Shown: one piece after another, positions 44,613 through 54,876 of the stretch
How the letters are laid out: each line of letters starts with the position of its first letter
How positions within the stretch are numbered: position 1 is the first letter of the stretch
Origin: an uncultured Maribacter sp.
GTDB lineage: Bacteria > Bacteroidota > Bacteroidia > Flavobacteriales > Flavobacteriaceae
Length of the DNA stretch: 64,000 nucleotides
Reading direction: 5' to 3'
Assembly (NCBI RefSeq): GCF_947496775.1
Contig: NZ_CANMDU010000001.1
Location: forward strand, 372,001-436,000
Notes under the pieces: model-generated
The model's database searches: none
What the model was told of the DNA's origin: nothing
Seen by the model: only the letters and a program-made list of their open reading frames with translations
Made by a program: the position numbers and the translations under genes

Positions 44613-47334
44613 AAGTATCCTTTTTCTTTTTACCCCCCAAAAGACCTCCTAAAATATTTTTAGTCTTCTCTTTAATAACATCCTCTTCTTTTTTAGGAAT
44701 TGTTATTGCAGAATCCGTTTTTACACTTGAGGTATCTTCTTTGGTATTTTTCCCTAAAATTCCACCTAAAACTTCTTTCACATTTTCCGCGGTTTTATCT
44801 CCATATTGCGAACTATCTCCTTCTTTTTTATTTCCTTCTAAAACATCGAAAAGTAAATCTTTAGCTTTATTTTTTCCTTGATTAATCAACTTCTGTTTTT
44901 GAATATCAATCAATTTAGAAGTTAAGTTTTTAACTCCACTTGTCATATCCGTAGATATTTTTGGACTAGCATACAACCCACTAATATTTGCTATAACAGG
45001 AATAGTCAAATCTTCTAAACTATCATCATTAATCTTCGCAATTAAGTTTGTTACATCACTCCCCAAGTATTTAGCAGGAACATCTACTGTCGCAGTATAA
45101 TTAAGATTACTATCAAAAGTATGACTCCCAGCAATATTTACTTTTATATCGTCATATTTAATAGAAAATGGTTTTACTTTCACATTTCCATTTTCAAAAG
45201 ACAATGCTGTTTTTAGCCCTTTTAAATCTATTTTATCTAATTTTATAAAGTTTAAAGAACTAGACAAAGAAGACAGTACTTTTGCTTTCTTAGGATTAAT
45301 ATCATTGGCCAATAATTCTGCCAATACATTACCGGAGATAGAAGCTAAATCTGGCGTAAAGTCATTGGTTAAATTTCCTGCTATTTTTATATTAGAATCT
45401 ATCTTTCCTTCTAAAGCACTTGCAATTGGCGCTAAAACTTTAAAAAGCTCTAAGGATGTAAACGTTTCTCCTATACCTAATTTATCTAACGCTAGTTGCA
45501 TATTAAAAGTTGCAGTATCTTCCTTTGTAGAAACCTCTCCATTAAATCCTACTTTTCCTCCTAACATAGAAGACGTCATGTTAGACAAGGTTGCTTTTTC
45601 ATCCTTAATCTTAAGATTTCCTTTTACATCTTGCAGTTTTAGGTTATCGTAAAGCACGGTGTTAGCATATGCATTTATAGTACAATCTAAAAAAGACGGG
45701 ATTTTTATCTGCTCTTCTGTTATATCTGGTTCTGCGATTTTTGTTTCGAGATTACCCCCCTCAGATTCAGTAGACATAAAATCGTTTAGTGCAAAAGTGT
45801 TAGAATTAAGGTTAAAATTACCCTCCAACTTTTCTTTATTAAACATAAAACCCAATAAATTATCCATGGTTCCTGTAGCATTAAAATCTGTCTTACCAGT
45901 TTTTCCATATAACTCATTTAGAGTTACTGTTCTAGGGGTAAATGTTATTGCTGTAGATTGTAGTTCTATGGGATTAGGCGCTTCGTTTGTTTTGTATACA
46001 AAATCCTTCAGCTGCATTGTTCCCGTTGTCTTTGTATTTTCATACTTTTCTTGTTCAACAGAAGCCATATCAAAAGCAGTACTAATATCTGCATTTAAAA
46101 TACCTTGCAAATCTAAATCCGCTGGTACGGGATACGCCTTAGATAAGTTTCCCAAGTTCATAATCCCTTTTAAATGTGCTTCTACCTGAGTGTTTCCCAT
46201 TAAATTCTTAATATGAGATACAACAGAAAACACATCCTTATCTATTCTAAATGAAGCTTTATTTATATCTACATAAGTATCCTCGGTATTGCCTGTTTTA
46301 TTAGTTATGGCTACATCTATATTTATGTCATTAACTGAATTTGGTAAATTAGGATACTTAAATGATGCGTTATTAGAAGCAATTGCAATATTAAATTTAG
46401 GAATATGCGCTTCATCTACCACCCCATTAAATACACCTTCTACTTTAAAATCACCAGCCGTTTGTACATCTGATATGTTTTTAGAATATACTTCTGGAAT
46501 AAGGGCTAAAAAGTTTTTAAAATCTGATGATGGGGTTTTAAAAGTAATATCTAATTCTTGGTTATTTTCATTCACTTGTACAAAACCATTAAAGACTAAA
46601 GGCAACTGATTTATTATCGCTTTATTTTCTAAGAAAGTGTACTTACTTTTTTCTAAATCTACTCCAATAACGGCGTCTAATTTTATTTTATTATTAGAAA
46701 GGTAGTTCGTAGAATCCAGTGCGAAAGAAACCAATGCATCTGTATGCGTGTTTAATTCGGAAGCAGCCAAAGATAAATCCCCTGAACCAGAATGATTCAT
46801 CTTTTTAACTACCATCGTCATTCCTGAAACTTTATCTATATAATTTATTCTAGTATTGGTAATTGCATAAGAGTCCATAGAAAAAGTAAAGCCTACAGTT
46901 TCCTCTGAAGAACTATTTTCTTCTTCACTTTCTTTAGCTATGTGGTAATTAGCTTCTTCCTTTTTATTCACCAAAATATTTAACAGTGCATTATCAACTA
47001 TAAGGCTCTTAACTTTTATAGGCTCATTTGCTTCTTTAAAAAGCTCTTTAATAGACATTTCCAATTCCAATTCACCAGAAGAGAAAAGCGTGTCCCCTGC
47101 AAAAGGTTCTTTGTTAATTAAAGATATATTCTCTAAACTTACTTTGGCATTTGGAAAATTAGAGAATAAACTCAGGCTGGCACCTTCAAAATCGAAGTTC
47201 GCCTCTACACTATGATTCACTTTATTTTTAATTACCTCTTCTATCTTTCCTTTTAGTAAAAAAGGAGCCGCTATAAGCGTTACAACTAGCAGTAAAAAAA
47301 CAATTCCTAGAATCTTAAATACCTTTTTTTTCAT
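44605..47334 (-). CDS. AsmA-like envelope protein
   Basis: A 909-residue protein with an N-terminal membrane anchor (VFKILGIVFLLLVVTLIAAPFLL) and a long beta-rich body. The AsmA family is a periplasmic bridge group thought to move phospholipids between membranes. LSLFSNFPNAKVSLENISLIN is the AsmA N-terminal motif; the C-terminal region (SISGNVLAELLANDINPKKAKV onward, about residues 660-800) is the AsmA_2-type domain. A charged Lys/Asp-rich tail ends the protein. The 3' end overlaps the convergent DUF2797 gene by 8 bases. Confidence 0.82.
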   Translation of the reverse strand: MKKKVFKILGIVFLLLVVTLIAAPFLLKGKIEEVIKNKVNHSVEANFDFEGASLSLFSNFPNAKVSLENISLINKEPFAGDTLFSSGELELEMSIKELFKEANEPIKVKSLIVDNALLNILVNKKEEANYHIAKESEEENSSSEETVGFTFSMDSYAITNTRINYIDKVSGMTMVVKKMNHSGSGDLSLAASELNTHTDALVSFALDSTNYLSNNKIKLDAVIGVDLEKSKYTFLENKAIINQLPLVFNGFVQVNENNQELDITFKTPSSDFKNFLALIPEVYSKNISDVQTAGDFKVEGVFNGVVDEAHIPKFNIAIASNNASFKYPNLPNSVNDINIDVAITNKTGNTEDTYVDINKASFRIDKDVFSVVSHIKNLMGNTQVEAHLKGIMNLGNLSKAYPVPADLDLQGILNADISTAFDMASVEQEKYENTKTTGTMQLKDFVYKTNEAPNPIELQSTAITFTPRTVTLNELYGKTGKTDFNATGTMDNLLGFMFNKEKLEGNFNLNSNTFALNDFMSTESEGGNLETKIAEPDITEEQIKIPSFLDCTINAYANTVLYDNLKLQDVKGNLKIKDEKATLSNMTSSMLGGKVGFNGEVSTKEDTATFNMQLALDKLGIGETFTSLELFKVLAPIASALEGKIDSNIKIAGNLTNDFTPDLASISGNVLAELLANDINPKKAKVLSSLSSSLNFIKLDKIDLKGLKTALSFENGNVKVKPFSIKYDDIKVNIAGSHTFDSNLNYTATVDVPAKYLGSDVTNLIAKINDDSLEDLTIPVIANISGLYASPKISTDMTSGVKNLTSKLIDIQKQKLINQGKNKAKDLLFDVLEGNKKEGDSSQYGDKTAENVKEVLGGILGKNTKEDTSSVKTDSAITIPKKEEDVIKEKTKNILGGLLGGKKKKDTSN

Positions 47335-47379
47335 ATATCAATAAGAGTATGCATTTACAACTATAAAAAGGCTTAATTA

Positions 47380-48090
47380 TTATGCCTCCAAATCGATTTC
47401 CTGATCTATTGCCAGGTTAAATCGTTTTCTAAAAATATATACGAAGAAATACAAAAAAGGGGTGTCTACAAATGCTATAATTATCTTAAAAATAAATCCG
47501 CTAACAACTAATCCAAAAAACAAATCCCATGGAAGCACCTTAAACAAACATAATAAACCAACAACCGTAAACGTATCTATAAACTGAGAAAAGAATGTAG
47601 AAAAATTATTTCTAAGCCATAAATGCTTGCCTTTGGTTACTTTTTTCCAAAAATGATAGATTTGGATATCTACAAATTGAGCAAATAAATACGCCAACAT
47701 AGAAGCAAGAACAGCTAGTGGCGATAATGAAAAAACACTATTAAAAATAGCATCATTAATAGGAGAAGCATCTATTGCTGGAACGTAATTAGCTATCAAT
47801 ACAATTCCCATAGAAAAGAATGAAGCAAAAATACCAGCTACCACAATTTGATTAGCCTTCTTCTTCCCATAAATTTCTGATATTAAATCCGTTATTAAGA
47901 AAGTAATCGGATATGGCAAAATACCAACAGAAACCTCAAATAGAGGAGCCCCAAAAATGGTAACATCACCAAAAGGTTGCCAATAAAAAAATTTCTGAAA
48001 AATTAAATTAGATACCACTAATGAGGTAATAAACAATGCTCCTAGATATAAATATATTTTAAAAGCTACTTTCTTATCTAGAGCATTCAT
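47380..48090 (-). CDS. queuosine precursor transporter (YhhQ/VUT family)
   Basis: A 236-residue inner membrane protein with about six membrane helices. YPITFLITDLISEIYGKKKANQIV is the family signature, and QFIDTFTVVGLLCLFKVLPW is the later conserved loop. YhhQ in E. coli imports the queuosine precursor preQ0 or preQ1. It starts 2 bases after the sppA stop, so the two are co-transcribed; there are no queuosine genes here to confirm the substrate. Confidence 0.9.
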   Translation of the reverse strand: MNALDKKVAFKIYLYLGALFITSLVVSNLIFQKFFYWQPFGDVTIFGAPLFEVSVGILPYPITFLITDLISEIYGKKKANQIVVAGIFASFFSMGIVLIANYVPAIDASPINDAIFNSVFSLSPLAVLASMLAYLFAQFVDIQIYHFWKKVTKGKHLWLRNNFSTFFSQFIDTFTVVGLLCLFKVLPWDLFFGLVVSGFIFKIIIAFVDTPFLYFFVYIFRKRFNLAIDQEIDLEA

Positions 48091-48092
48091 GC

Positions 48093-49853
48093 TTATTTAA
48101 TATTTAAAGTATAAGGCATTCTTGTTTGCACTCCTTTTTGCTCCATGGCTTTTCTTATTTCTTTCAATACAGTATGTGCTTCTGAACCAATTTCTTTAGC
48201 AATAATATTTTCTTTATTTAAGAGATTTGCATTACCAAAATCTTCCATTAATTTTTCTATTCCAGTTTTATATTTCGGGAATTTTTTAATTCCGAATTCT
48301 TCTACATAAGCCAAGCTTGCAGCTTCAGCAATAGCATCATCTAAAGTGCCTAGCTCATCTACCAACCCTATACGTTTAGCATCTACACCACTCCAAACCC
48401 TACCTTGAGCAATACTATCTGCCTGCTCCATAGAAATTCCTCTACCCTCAGAAACTTTTTCTAGGAACGTAATATACGTAGTTTCTATTCCTTCTTGCAC
48501 TTCTTCCCTAAAACTTTCGGTCATAGGTTCAAAAACAGAATAACCAATAGAATTTTTATTTGTACCTACCTGTTCTGCGTTTATACCAATATCAGCCGCC
48601 AGTTCATTTACATTGGGCACCGTACCAAAAACACCAATAGAACCTGTTATGGTTGTTGGTTCGGCATATATTCTATCTGCACCAGCTGCAATATAATACC
48701 CTCCAGAGGCTGCAACATTACCCATAGAAACTACTACTGGCTTTACTTCTTTAGCTAACACCACTTCTCTCCAAATAATATCAGATGTTAAAGCACTTCC
48801 TCCAGGTGAGTTTACTCTAAGTACAATCGCCTTTACTTTTTCATCATCCCTTGCTTTGATTATAGCTTCATTAATTATCCCCTGACCAATAATCTCATTA
48901 CTCCCCTCTCCGTACATTATTTCTCCTTGGGCGTAGATGATTGCAATTTTATCTTTTCCTTTATACCATCTTTTAGAACTTGCATTTCTACTATAATCTT
49001 CTAGAGACAAAAGATTCAATTCTTCATCTAACTCTAAGCCAATAGCTCTTTTTAGTTTAGTCTCATATTCATCAAAATACGCTACACCATCAATTAACCC
49101 AGACGCTTTCGCATACTTAGGTGTTCTGCCTCCTAACGTATCAGCAACTATATTAATATTATCCATAGACATATTTCTACTCGTAGCTATATCTTCTACG
49201 ACAGAACTCCAAACAGAACCTATTAACTCTTTAATCTGAGTTCTATTAGCATCACTCATTTCATTATTTAAGTACGGCTCTACAGCGCTTTTATATTTTC
49301 CATGGCGAATAACCTCCATCTTAACACCCGTTTTCTCTTGCAACTCTTTATAAAACAAAACCTCCGTAGAAAGACCTTTAAAATCTAATATCCCAACAGG
49401 GTTTAGAAAAACAGAATCGGACACGCTAGCCAAATAATAATCTTTTTGCATATAAAAATCCCCATAGGAATAAACAAACTTCCCATCCGCTTTAAAATCC
49501 TCTAAAGCTTTTCTCAAGGACTGCGTCTGTGCCCAACCCGACATTAAAAAATTATTATTAATACTTATTCCTTTTATTTTATCATCCTTTTTTGCTATTC
49601 TAATAGCATGCAAAATTTCATCTAACCCCTGAGATTTTTGAAACAAAGGACCAAAAGGATTCCCCTCATCACTACCAACATAGTCACTTATTGGTTGTTG
49701 TAATTGAATTTCTAAAATAGAATTTTGTTTAACTTCAACAACATCCTCTCCGCTACCCAATAAAGCGGCAAAAACAAAAAACATTACAAAAATTATCCCG
49801 ATTGCAATGATACATCCAAGAATTGCTGCTAAAAGGTTTCTTAAAAAATTCAT
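48093..49853 (-). CDS. sppA: signal peptide peptidase SppA, 67K type
   Basis: A 586-residue membrane-anchored serine protease that degrades cleaved signal peptides. N-terminal helix LLAAILGCIIAIGIIFVMFFVFAALLGSG anchors it. Two tandem S49 domains are present, as in E. coli SppA. The catalytic Ser is in VAASGGYYIAAGADRI of the second domain, and the general-base Lys is expected in the first (VIRHGKYKSAVEPY). The second domain also shows VLRVNSPGGSALTSD. It is upstream of the queuosine transporter with a 2-base gap, and divergent from folK-dNK. Confidence 0.94.
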   Translation of the reverse strand: MNFLRNLLAAILGCIIAIGIIFVMFFVFAALLGSGEDVVEVKQNSILEIQLQQPISDYVGSDEGNPFGPLFQKSQGLDEILHAIRIAKKDDKIKGISINNNFLMSGWAQTQSLRKALEDFKADGKFVYSYGDFYMQKDYYLASVSDSVFLNPVGILDFKGLSTEVLFYKELQEKTGVKMEVIRHGKYKSAVEPYLNNEMSDANRTQIKELIGSVWSSVVEDIATSRNMSMDNINIVADTLGGRTPKYAKASGLIDGVAYFDEYETKLKRAIGLELDEELNLLSLEDYSRNASSKRWYKGKDKIAIIYAQGEIMYGEGSNEIIGQGIINEAIIKARDDEKVKAIVLRVNSPGGSALTSDIIWREVVLAKEVKPVVVSMGNVAASGGYYIAAGADRIYAEPTTITGSIGVFGTVPNVNELAADIGINAEQVGTNKNSIGYSVFEPMTESFREEVQEGIETTYITFLEKVSEGRGISMEQADSIAQGRVWSGVDAKRIGLVDELGTLDDAIAEAASLAYVEEFGIKKFPKYKTGIEKLMEDFGNANLLNKENIIAKEIGSEAHTVLKEIRKAMEQKGVQTRMPYTLNIK

Positions 49854-49924
49854 TAAATAAGCTGTTAATATTAGCTCCCAAAGATAACCAATTGAAATTG
49901 TTTTGTTTATTTTGCCCTAAGATT

Positions 49925-51070
49925 ATGAATAAAACTACGAACGCTTACATTTCTATAGGAAGTAACTTAGGAAAAAGACTCCACACCATTCAACAGGCCA
50001 TTTTTTTAATTCAAAAAAATATTGGCAAAGTTACAAATTGCTCACAGGTTTATGAATGCCCAGCCTGGGGGTTTATTGGCGAAAATTTTTTAAACGCCTG
50101 TATTCTTGTACAAACCACTCTCTCTCCCAACCACTTGTTAGAAGAACTATTAAAGATAGAGAAAGAACTAGGACGAGAAAGGTCTCAACAAAACGGATAC
50201 CAATCAAGAACCATTGATTTAGATATTGTGTATTATGGCATATCTGAAATAAAAAATAGAGAATTAACCATTCCGCATCCCAAATTACAAGATCGTTTAT
50301 TTGTTTTACGTCCTTTGGCAGATATCGCTCCGCAATTTTACCATCCGATATTACAAAAAGATACTAGAAACCTCATTCAAGAATGCAGAGATAAAAGCTC
50401 TTTGACAAAAACCAGCTATACTCTTTTTTGCAATCGTAAGGACTTATTTTCTAGAACACAGTTTATTTCTATTGAAGGAAATATTGGAGCTGGAAAAACT
50501 TCTCTAGCAACTAAAATATCGGAAGATTTTAATGCAAAATTAGTTTTAGAACGTTTTGCGGAAAACCCTTTTTTACCAAATTTTTATAAAGACCAATCTA
50601 GATACGCTTTTCCTTTAGAAATGTCTTTTTTAGCTGATAGATACCAACAATTTTCAGATGATACCTCGCAATTTGACCTTTTTAAAAGTTTTATGGTAAG
50701 TGATTACGATATTTTTAAATCCCTCATTTTCGCCAAAGTAACCTTACAAAAAGACGAATACGAGCTTTATAAGAAAATATTTAATTTTATGTATAAAGAG
50801 GTTAAGAAACCGCAAATATATGTGTATCTCTACCAAACTACAGAACGCCTTTTAGAAAACATTAAAAAACGCGGAAGAGACTACGAACAGAACATACAAA
50901 CGGATTATCTAGAAAAAATAAATCGCGGTTATTTCGATTTTCTTAAGGGGTATCCTAAAGAAAATAGTTTGGTAATTGATGTTAGCGAATTGGACTTTGT
51001 ATCTAACAAAAAGGACTATGATGCTATTATTGAAAAAATACAAAACCTAGCCATTGAACAATTAAATTAA
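49925..51070 (+). CDS. folK: fused FolK (HPPK) - deoxynucleoside kinase
   Basis: A 381-residue bifunctional protein. I choose the ATG at 49925 (MNKTTNAYISIGSNLGKRLHT), since the longer frame from 49823 has no homology-like sequence. Residues 1-155 are 6-hydroxymethyl-7,8-dihydropterin pyrophosphokinase (ISIGSNLGKR, GFIGENFLNACI, SRTIDLDIVYYG, IPHPKLQDRLFVL). From about residue 180 comes a deoxynucleoside kinase: P-loop ISIEGNIGAGKTSLATKI, then RYQQFSDD and a KRGRDYEQNI lid. Folate synthesis and dNTP salvage both feed thymidylate. This fusion is known in Bacteroidota. Confidence 0.92.
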   Translation: MNKTTNAYISIGSNLGKRLHTIQQAIFLIQKNIGKVTNCSQVYECPAWGFIGENFLNACILVQTTLSPNHLLEELLKIEKELGRERSQQNGYQSRTIDLDIVYYGISEIKNRELTIPHPKLQDRLFVLRPLADIAPQFYHPILQKDTRNLIQECRDKSSLTKTSYTLFCNRKDLFSRTQFISIEGNIGAGKTSLATKISEDFNAKLVLERFAENPFLPNFYKDQSRYAFPLEMSFLADRYQQFSDDTSQFDLFKSFMVSDYDIFKSLIFAKVTLQKDEYELYKKIFNFMYKEVKKPQIYVYLYQTTERLLENIKKRGRDYEQNIQTDYLEKINRGYFDFLKGYPKENSLVIDVSELDFVSNKKDYDAIIEKIQNLAIEQLN

Positions 51071-51161
51071 CATAATTTTGGCAATTTTCTTGCACACTAC
51101 AAATCAATTTACGTAATTGCAGAAGCATTTATGCAACTAACTAACTCAAACTTTACCCTTG

Positions 51162-51186
51162 AACCCAACTTTAGGTTGGGTTTTTT
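51162..51186 (+). terminator. terminator of folK-dNK
   Basis: AACCCAAC at 51162-51169 and GTTGGGTT at 51175-51182 around a five-base loop, then T's. It overlaps the last codons of the convergent trmH-like gene, so the right arm is coding on the other strand. Confidence 0.8.
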
Positions 51187-51716
51187 GTTGCTTGTATTTT
51201 AGAACATACATCCCATATTACTATACCAGCACTTACTGCTATATTTAAAGAATGTTTGGTTCCGAATTGCGGAATTTCAATAACCCCAGAGCACACATCA
51301 ACTACTTCTTGAGATACTCCTTTTACTTCGTTTCCAAAAATCAAAACATATTTCTCATTAGGTTTTACTTTAAAATCTTGAAGCATTGTGGCATTTTCTG
51401 CTTGCTCAATAGCTAAGCTAGTATACCCATCCGCATTAAGATTCTGAATTACATCTAATGTATTTTCTTTATACTCCCAAGCTACACTTTCTGTTGCTCC
51501 AAGTGCGGTTTTATTAATATCTTTATTTGGCGGAGTTGCAGTAATACCACAAAGGTATATTTTCTCAATTAAAAAAGCATCAGAGGTTCTAAAAACAGAA
51601 CCAATATTATTTAAGCTCCTTATATTATCTAAAACAACAACAACTGGGGTTTTATTAGCATTCTTAAACCCTTCTATATCTAAGCGGTCTAACTCTTCAT
51701 TCTTTAGTTTTCGCAT
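51171..51716 (-). CDS. RNA 2'-O-methyltransferase, TrmH/SpoU family
   Basis: A 181-residue SPOUT methyltransferase. The knot motifs are visible: VVVLDNIRSLNNIGSVFRTSDAF (motif 1 with the NIGxxxR core), LIFGNEVKGVSQEVVD (motif 2) and IPQFGTKHSLNIAVSAGIVIWD (motif 3). It methylates a ribose in tRNA or rRNA; which nucleotide cannot be told. No N-terminal RNA-binding extension, so it is the compact form. Its stop lies within the terminator of the convergent folK gene. Confidence 0.93.
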   Translation of the reverse strand: MRKLKNEELDRLDIEGFKNANKTPVVVVLDNIRSLNNIGSVFRTSDAFLIEKIYLCGITATPPNKDINKTALGATESVAWEYKENTLDVIQNLNADGYTSLAIEQAENATMLQDFKVKPNEKYVLIFGNEVKGVSQEVVDVCSGVIEIPQFGTKHSLNIAVSAGIVIWDVCSKIQATKNPT

Positions 51717-51857
51717 CTATTTGTATTAATAAAACATCAAAATAAAAATACTTTGAAATTCTTTTTTTAAGTTATCCTGAAATATCAACAATAATATAAA
51801 TTCTTCAAGGAAAATACTATTTTCGTTTGGTTACAAAAATACTTTAAAAAACACCAA

Positions 51858-54479
51858 TTGGCAGCTAAAGAAAAAACAAAAAAGGTCACTCCTTTAATGC
51901 AACAGTATAACACTATTAAAGCAAAGTATCCAGATGCTTTGTTACTTTTTAGAGTTGGCGATTTTTATGAAACCTTTGGCGAAGATGCTATAAAGGCCTC
52001 CAAAATATTAGGTATTACATTAACACACAGAAACAATGGTGGTGAAAAAACAGAGTTGGCCGGATTTCCTCATCATTCTGTAAACACTTATTTGCCAAAA
52101 CTTGTAAAAGCTGGTCAGAGAGTTGCTATTTGCGACCAATTAGAAGATCCTAAACAAACAAAAACTATAGTTAAAAGAGGAGTTACCGAATTAGTAACGC
52201 CGGGAGTTGCTTTAAATGATGATATTCTAAATGCAAAAAGCAACAACTTTTTATGTGCGGTTCATTTTGGCAGGAAAAAGCTTGGTGTAGCTTTTGTTGA
52301 TATTTCTACCGGGGAATTTTTAACATCGGAAGGTACCGAAGAGCAAATTGATAAGCTTTTACAAAATTTTGCTCCTAATGAAATACTAATATCAAAAGCT
52401 CATAAAAAAGAATTTTTAGAAGTATTTGGAACTCAATTTCATACTTTTTTCATGGAAGACTGGGCCTTTCAAGAAGATTACACCCATGAAATACTAACTA
52501 ATCACTTTAAAACTAACACCTTAAAAGGTTTTGGAGTAGACCACCTTGTTAATGGAATTATTGCTTCTGGGGTAGTTTTACATTATTTATCAGATACACA
52601 GCACAACCAACTACAACATATTAATAAATTACAGCGTATTGCAGAAGATGAATATATTTGGATGGATAGGTTTACTATTAAAAACCTAGAGCTTTACCAT
52701 TCTCATAATATAAATGCGGTTACTTTATTAGATGTTATAGACAGAACCATTTCGCCTATGGGAGGAAGAATGATAAAACGTTGGCTTGCGCTTCCTCTGA
52801 AAAATTTAGAACGCATACAAAAAAGACATGCTGTTATTACCTATTTATCTGAACAAGAGGATGACTTGGATAAATTGCAACATTGGATTAAACAGATGGG
52901 CGATTTGGAACGCTTAATATCCAAAGTTTCCACGGGAAAAGTAAACCCTAGAGAAATTATTCAATTAAAAAATTCTTTAGAAGCTATTGTTCCCTTAAAA
53001 CAACTTGCTAAAAATTCTAAGAACGAAGCGTTAAATCTTATCGGAGACCAATTGCATGAGTGCGATTTATTACGCAGCAAAATAAAAGAAATGCTTAGTG
53101 AAGAAGCTCCTGTAAATATTCTAAAAGGAAATGCAATTGCCAAAGGATATTCCGCGGAGTTAGATGAACTTAGAGGACTTGCTTTTTCTGGCAAAGAATA
53201 TTTAGACAATATGCTTGCTAGAGAAACAGAACGTACCGGAATTAGTTCCTTAAAAATAGCATCGAATAACGTATTTGGCTATTATATAGAGGTCCGTAAT
53301 ACGCATAAAGATAAAGTTCCTGAAGAATGGATTCGAAAACAAACTCTAGTTAGCGCAGAGCGCTACATTACCGAAGAGCTAAAGGAGTATGAAGGAAAAA
53401 TATTAGGCGCTGAAGAACGTATCTTAACCTTGGAACAACAGCTCTTTTCGCAACTTATCGTTTGGATGCAAGAATACATTCCTCCTGTACAAAATAATGC
53501 ACAATTAATAGCCCAATTAGATTGTCTTTGCGGTTTTACTCAACTAGCCAAAGAGAATCAATATGTTCTACCCATAATTAACGATACTACGGATTTATCA
53601 ATAACTAATGGTAGGCATCCAGTTATAGAAAAACAATTACCTCTAGGCGAAACCTATATTGCCAATGATGTTCATTTAGACCGAACAGGGCAACAGATAA
53701 TAATGATTACCGGACCTAATATGAGTGGTAAATCTGCTATATTAAGACAAACAGCCTTAATTGTATTATTAGCACAAATGGGCAGCTTTGTCCCAGCTGA
53801 ATCTGCTACCATAGGTTTAGTAGATAAAATATTTACTCGCGTAGGGGCTAGCGATAATATTTCTATGGGAGAGTCTACTTTTATGGTAGAAATGAATGAA
53901 ACTGCCTCTATTCTAAACAACCTTTCTGAACGCAGCTTAGTGTTATTAGATGAAATTGGCCGCGGCACAAGTACTTATGATGGTATTTCTATAGCTTGGG
54001 CTATTTCGGAATATTTACATGAACACCCAGCGAAAGCAAAAACGTTATTCGCTACGCATTACCATGAATTAAATGAAATGTGTACTACTTTTGAAAGAAT
54101 AAAAAATTACAATGTCTCCGTAAAGGAACTAAAAGATAACGTTCTTTTTTTACGTAAACTTACTCCTGGAGGAAGTGAGCATAGTTTTGGAATACATGTT
54201 GCAAAAATGGCGGGAATGCCGCAACAAGTAATTCACAAGGCGAATAAAATTTTAAAAAAGTTAGAAAAATCACATTCCAGCGAAGAACTTACAGATAAAC
54301 TGCAATCCGCTCAAGATGAAATGCAATTGAGTTTTTTTAATTTAGATGACCCGTTATTGGAACAAATAAAAGAGGAAATCACTCATTTAGACATAGATAC
54401 GTTAACACCTGTGGAAGCCTTAATGAAACTAAATGAGATAAAGCGACTACTTGTAAAAAAGAAGAAAGCATCTTCGTAA
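51858..54479 (+). CDS. mutS: DNA mismatch repair protein MutS
   Basis: An 873-residue mismatch-binding ATPase. It begins with TTG (51858): no ATG gives the expected [31 protein letters not shown] start except Met at 51897, which would drop conserved residues. The mismatch motif is [13 protein letters not shown] (Phe-x-Glu). Walker [10 protein letters not shown] starts at residue 619; Walker B is [16 protein letters not shown]. The last 40 residues contain the [21 protein letters not shown] tail. Length and domains match MutS1. Confidence 0.96.
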   Translation: MAAKEKTKKVTPLMQQYNTIKAKYPDALLLFRVGDFYETFGEDAIKASKILGITLTHRNNGGEKTELAGFPHHSVNTYLPKLVKAGQRVAICDQLEDPKQTKTIVKRGVTELVTPGVALNDDILNAKSNNFLCAVHFGRKKLGVAFVDISTGEFLTSEGTEEQIDKLLQNFAPNEILISKAHKKEFLEVFGTQFHTFFMEDWAFQEDYTHEILTNHFKTNTLKGFGVDHLVNGIIASGVVLHYLSDTQHNQLQHINKLQRIAEDEYIWMDRFTIKNLELYHSHNINAVTLLDVIDRTISPMGGRMIKRWLALPLKNLERIQKRHAVITYLSEQEDDLDKLQHWIKQMGDLERLISKVSTGKVNPREIIQLKNSLEAIVPLKQLAKNSKNEALNLIGDQLHECDLLRSKIKEMLSEEAPVNILKGNAIAKGYSAELDELRGLAFSGKEYLDNMLARETERTGISSLKIASNNVFGYYIEVRNTHKDKVPEEWIRKQTLVSAERYITEELKEYEGKILGAEERILTLEQQLFSQLIVWMQEYIPPVQNNAQLIAQLDCLCGFTQLAKENQYVLPIINDTTDLSITNGRHPVIEKQLPLGETYIANDVHLDRTGQQIIMITGPNMSGKSAILRQTALIVLLAQMGSFVPAESATIGLVDKIFTRVGASDNISMGESTFMVEMNETASILNNLSERSLVLLDEIGRGTSTYDGISIAWAISEYLHEHPAKAKTLFATHYHELNEMCTTFERIKNYNVSVKELKDNVLFLRKLTPGGSEHSFGIHVAKMAGMPQQVIHKANKILKKLEKSHSSEELTDKLQSAQDEMQLSFFNLDDPLLEQIKEEITHLDIDTLTPVEALMKLNEIKRLLVKKKKASS

Positions 54480-54508
54480 AAAAAAATCTATTTTTTTCTT
54501 AAAAATTA

Positions 54509-54538
54509 CTTTGCAATTTATATAATTATCTTAAATTT
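54509..54538 (+). promoter_or_regulatory. promoter of the tRNA-Gly/tRNA-Leu unit
   Basis: TTTG at 54509-54512, an 18-base spacer and TAAATTTG at 54531-54538: the best match to the flavobacterial promoter consensus in the window. Start is expected near 54545, about 35 bases before tRNA-Gly. Confidence 0.82.
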
Positions 54539-54579
54539 GCACCCGCATCTGGAAACAGATACTCGTTCATAAACATAAT

Positions 54580-54651
54580 GCGAAAGTAGCTCAGGGGTAG
54601 AGCATCACCTTGCCAAGGTGGAGGTCGAGGGTTCGAATCCCTTTTTTCGCT
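54580..54651 (+). tRNA. tRNA-Gly (anticodon GCC)
   Basis: A 72-nt cloverleaf: acceptor arms GCGAAAG / TTTTCGC (one G-T pair), D stem GCTC/GAGC, anticodon stem TCACC/GGTGG enclosing TTGCCAA (anticodon GCC), variable AGGTC, and T arm GAGGG TTCGAAT CCCTT. The CCA end is not encoded. Confidence 0.95.
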
Positions 54652-54692
54652 CAGTATAATATACCAATTGGCTGTTATTTTTAACAGTACAG

Positions 54693-54776
54693 GCTCGAGT
54701 GGTGGAATTGGTAGACACGTTGGACTTAAAATCCAATGGACATTAGTCCGTATGGGTTCAAGTCCCATCTCGAGTA
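54693..54776 (+). tRNA. tRNA-Leu (anticodon TAA)
   Basis: An 84-nt class II tRNA. Acceptor GCTCGAG / CTCGAGT with a G-T first pair; anticodon stem TTGGA/TCCAA enclosing CTTAAAA (anticodon TAA); a long variable arm (TGGACATTAGTCCGT region) as expected for Leu; T arm ATGGG TTCAAGT CCCAT; discriminator A. CCA not encoded. Transcribed with tRNA-Gly 41 bases upstream. Confidence 0.95.
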
Positions 54777-54778
54777 CT

Positions 54779-54816
54779 AAAACCCTTGTTAATCTTATGA
54801 TTTTCAAGGGTTTTTT
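54779..54816 (+). terminator. terminator of the tRNA unit
   Basis: AAAACCCTTG (54779-54788) and CAAGGGTTTT (54805-54814) around a 16-base loop, then further T's. It directly follows tRNA-Leu. Confidence 0.85.
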
Positions 54817-54876
54817 ATTTTATATAATTTCAGTCAATCTATAAATCTAAAGTTAGCGATTAGCTGTTTTTAAAAT

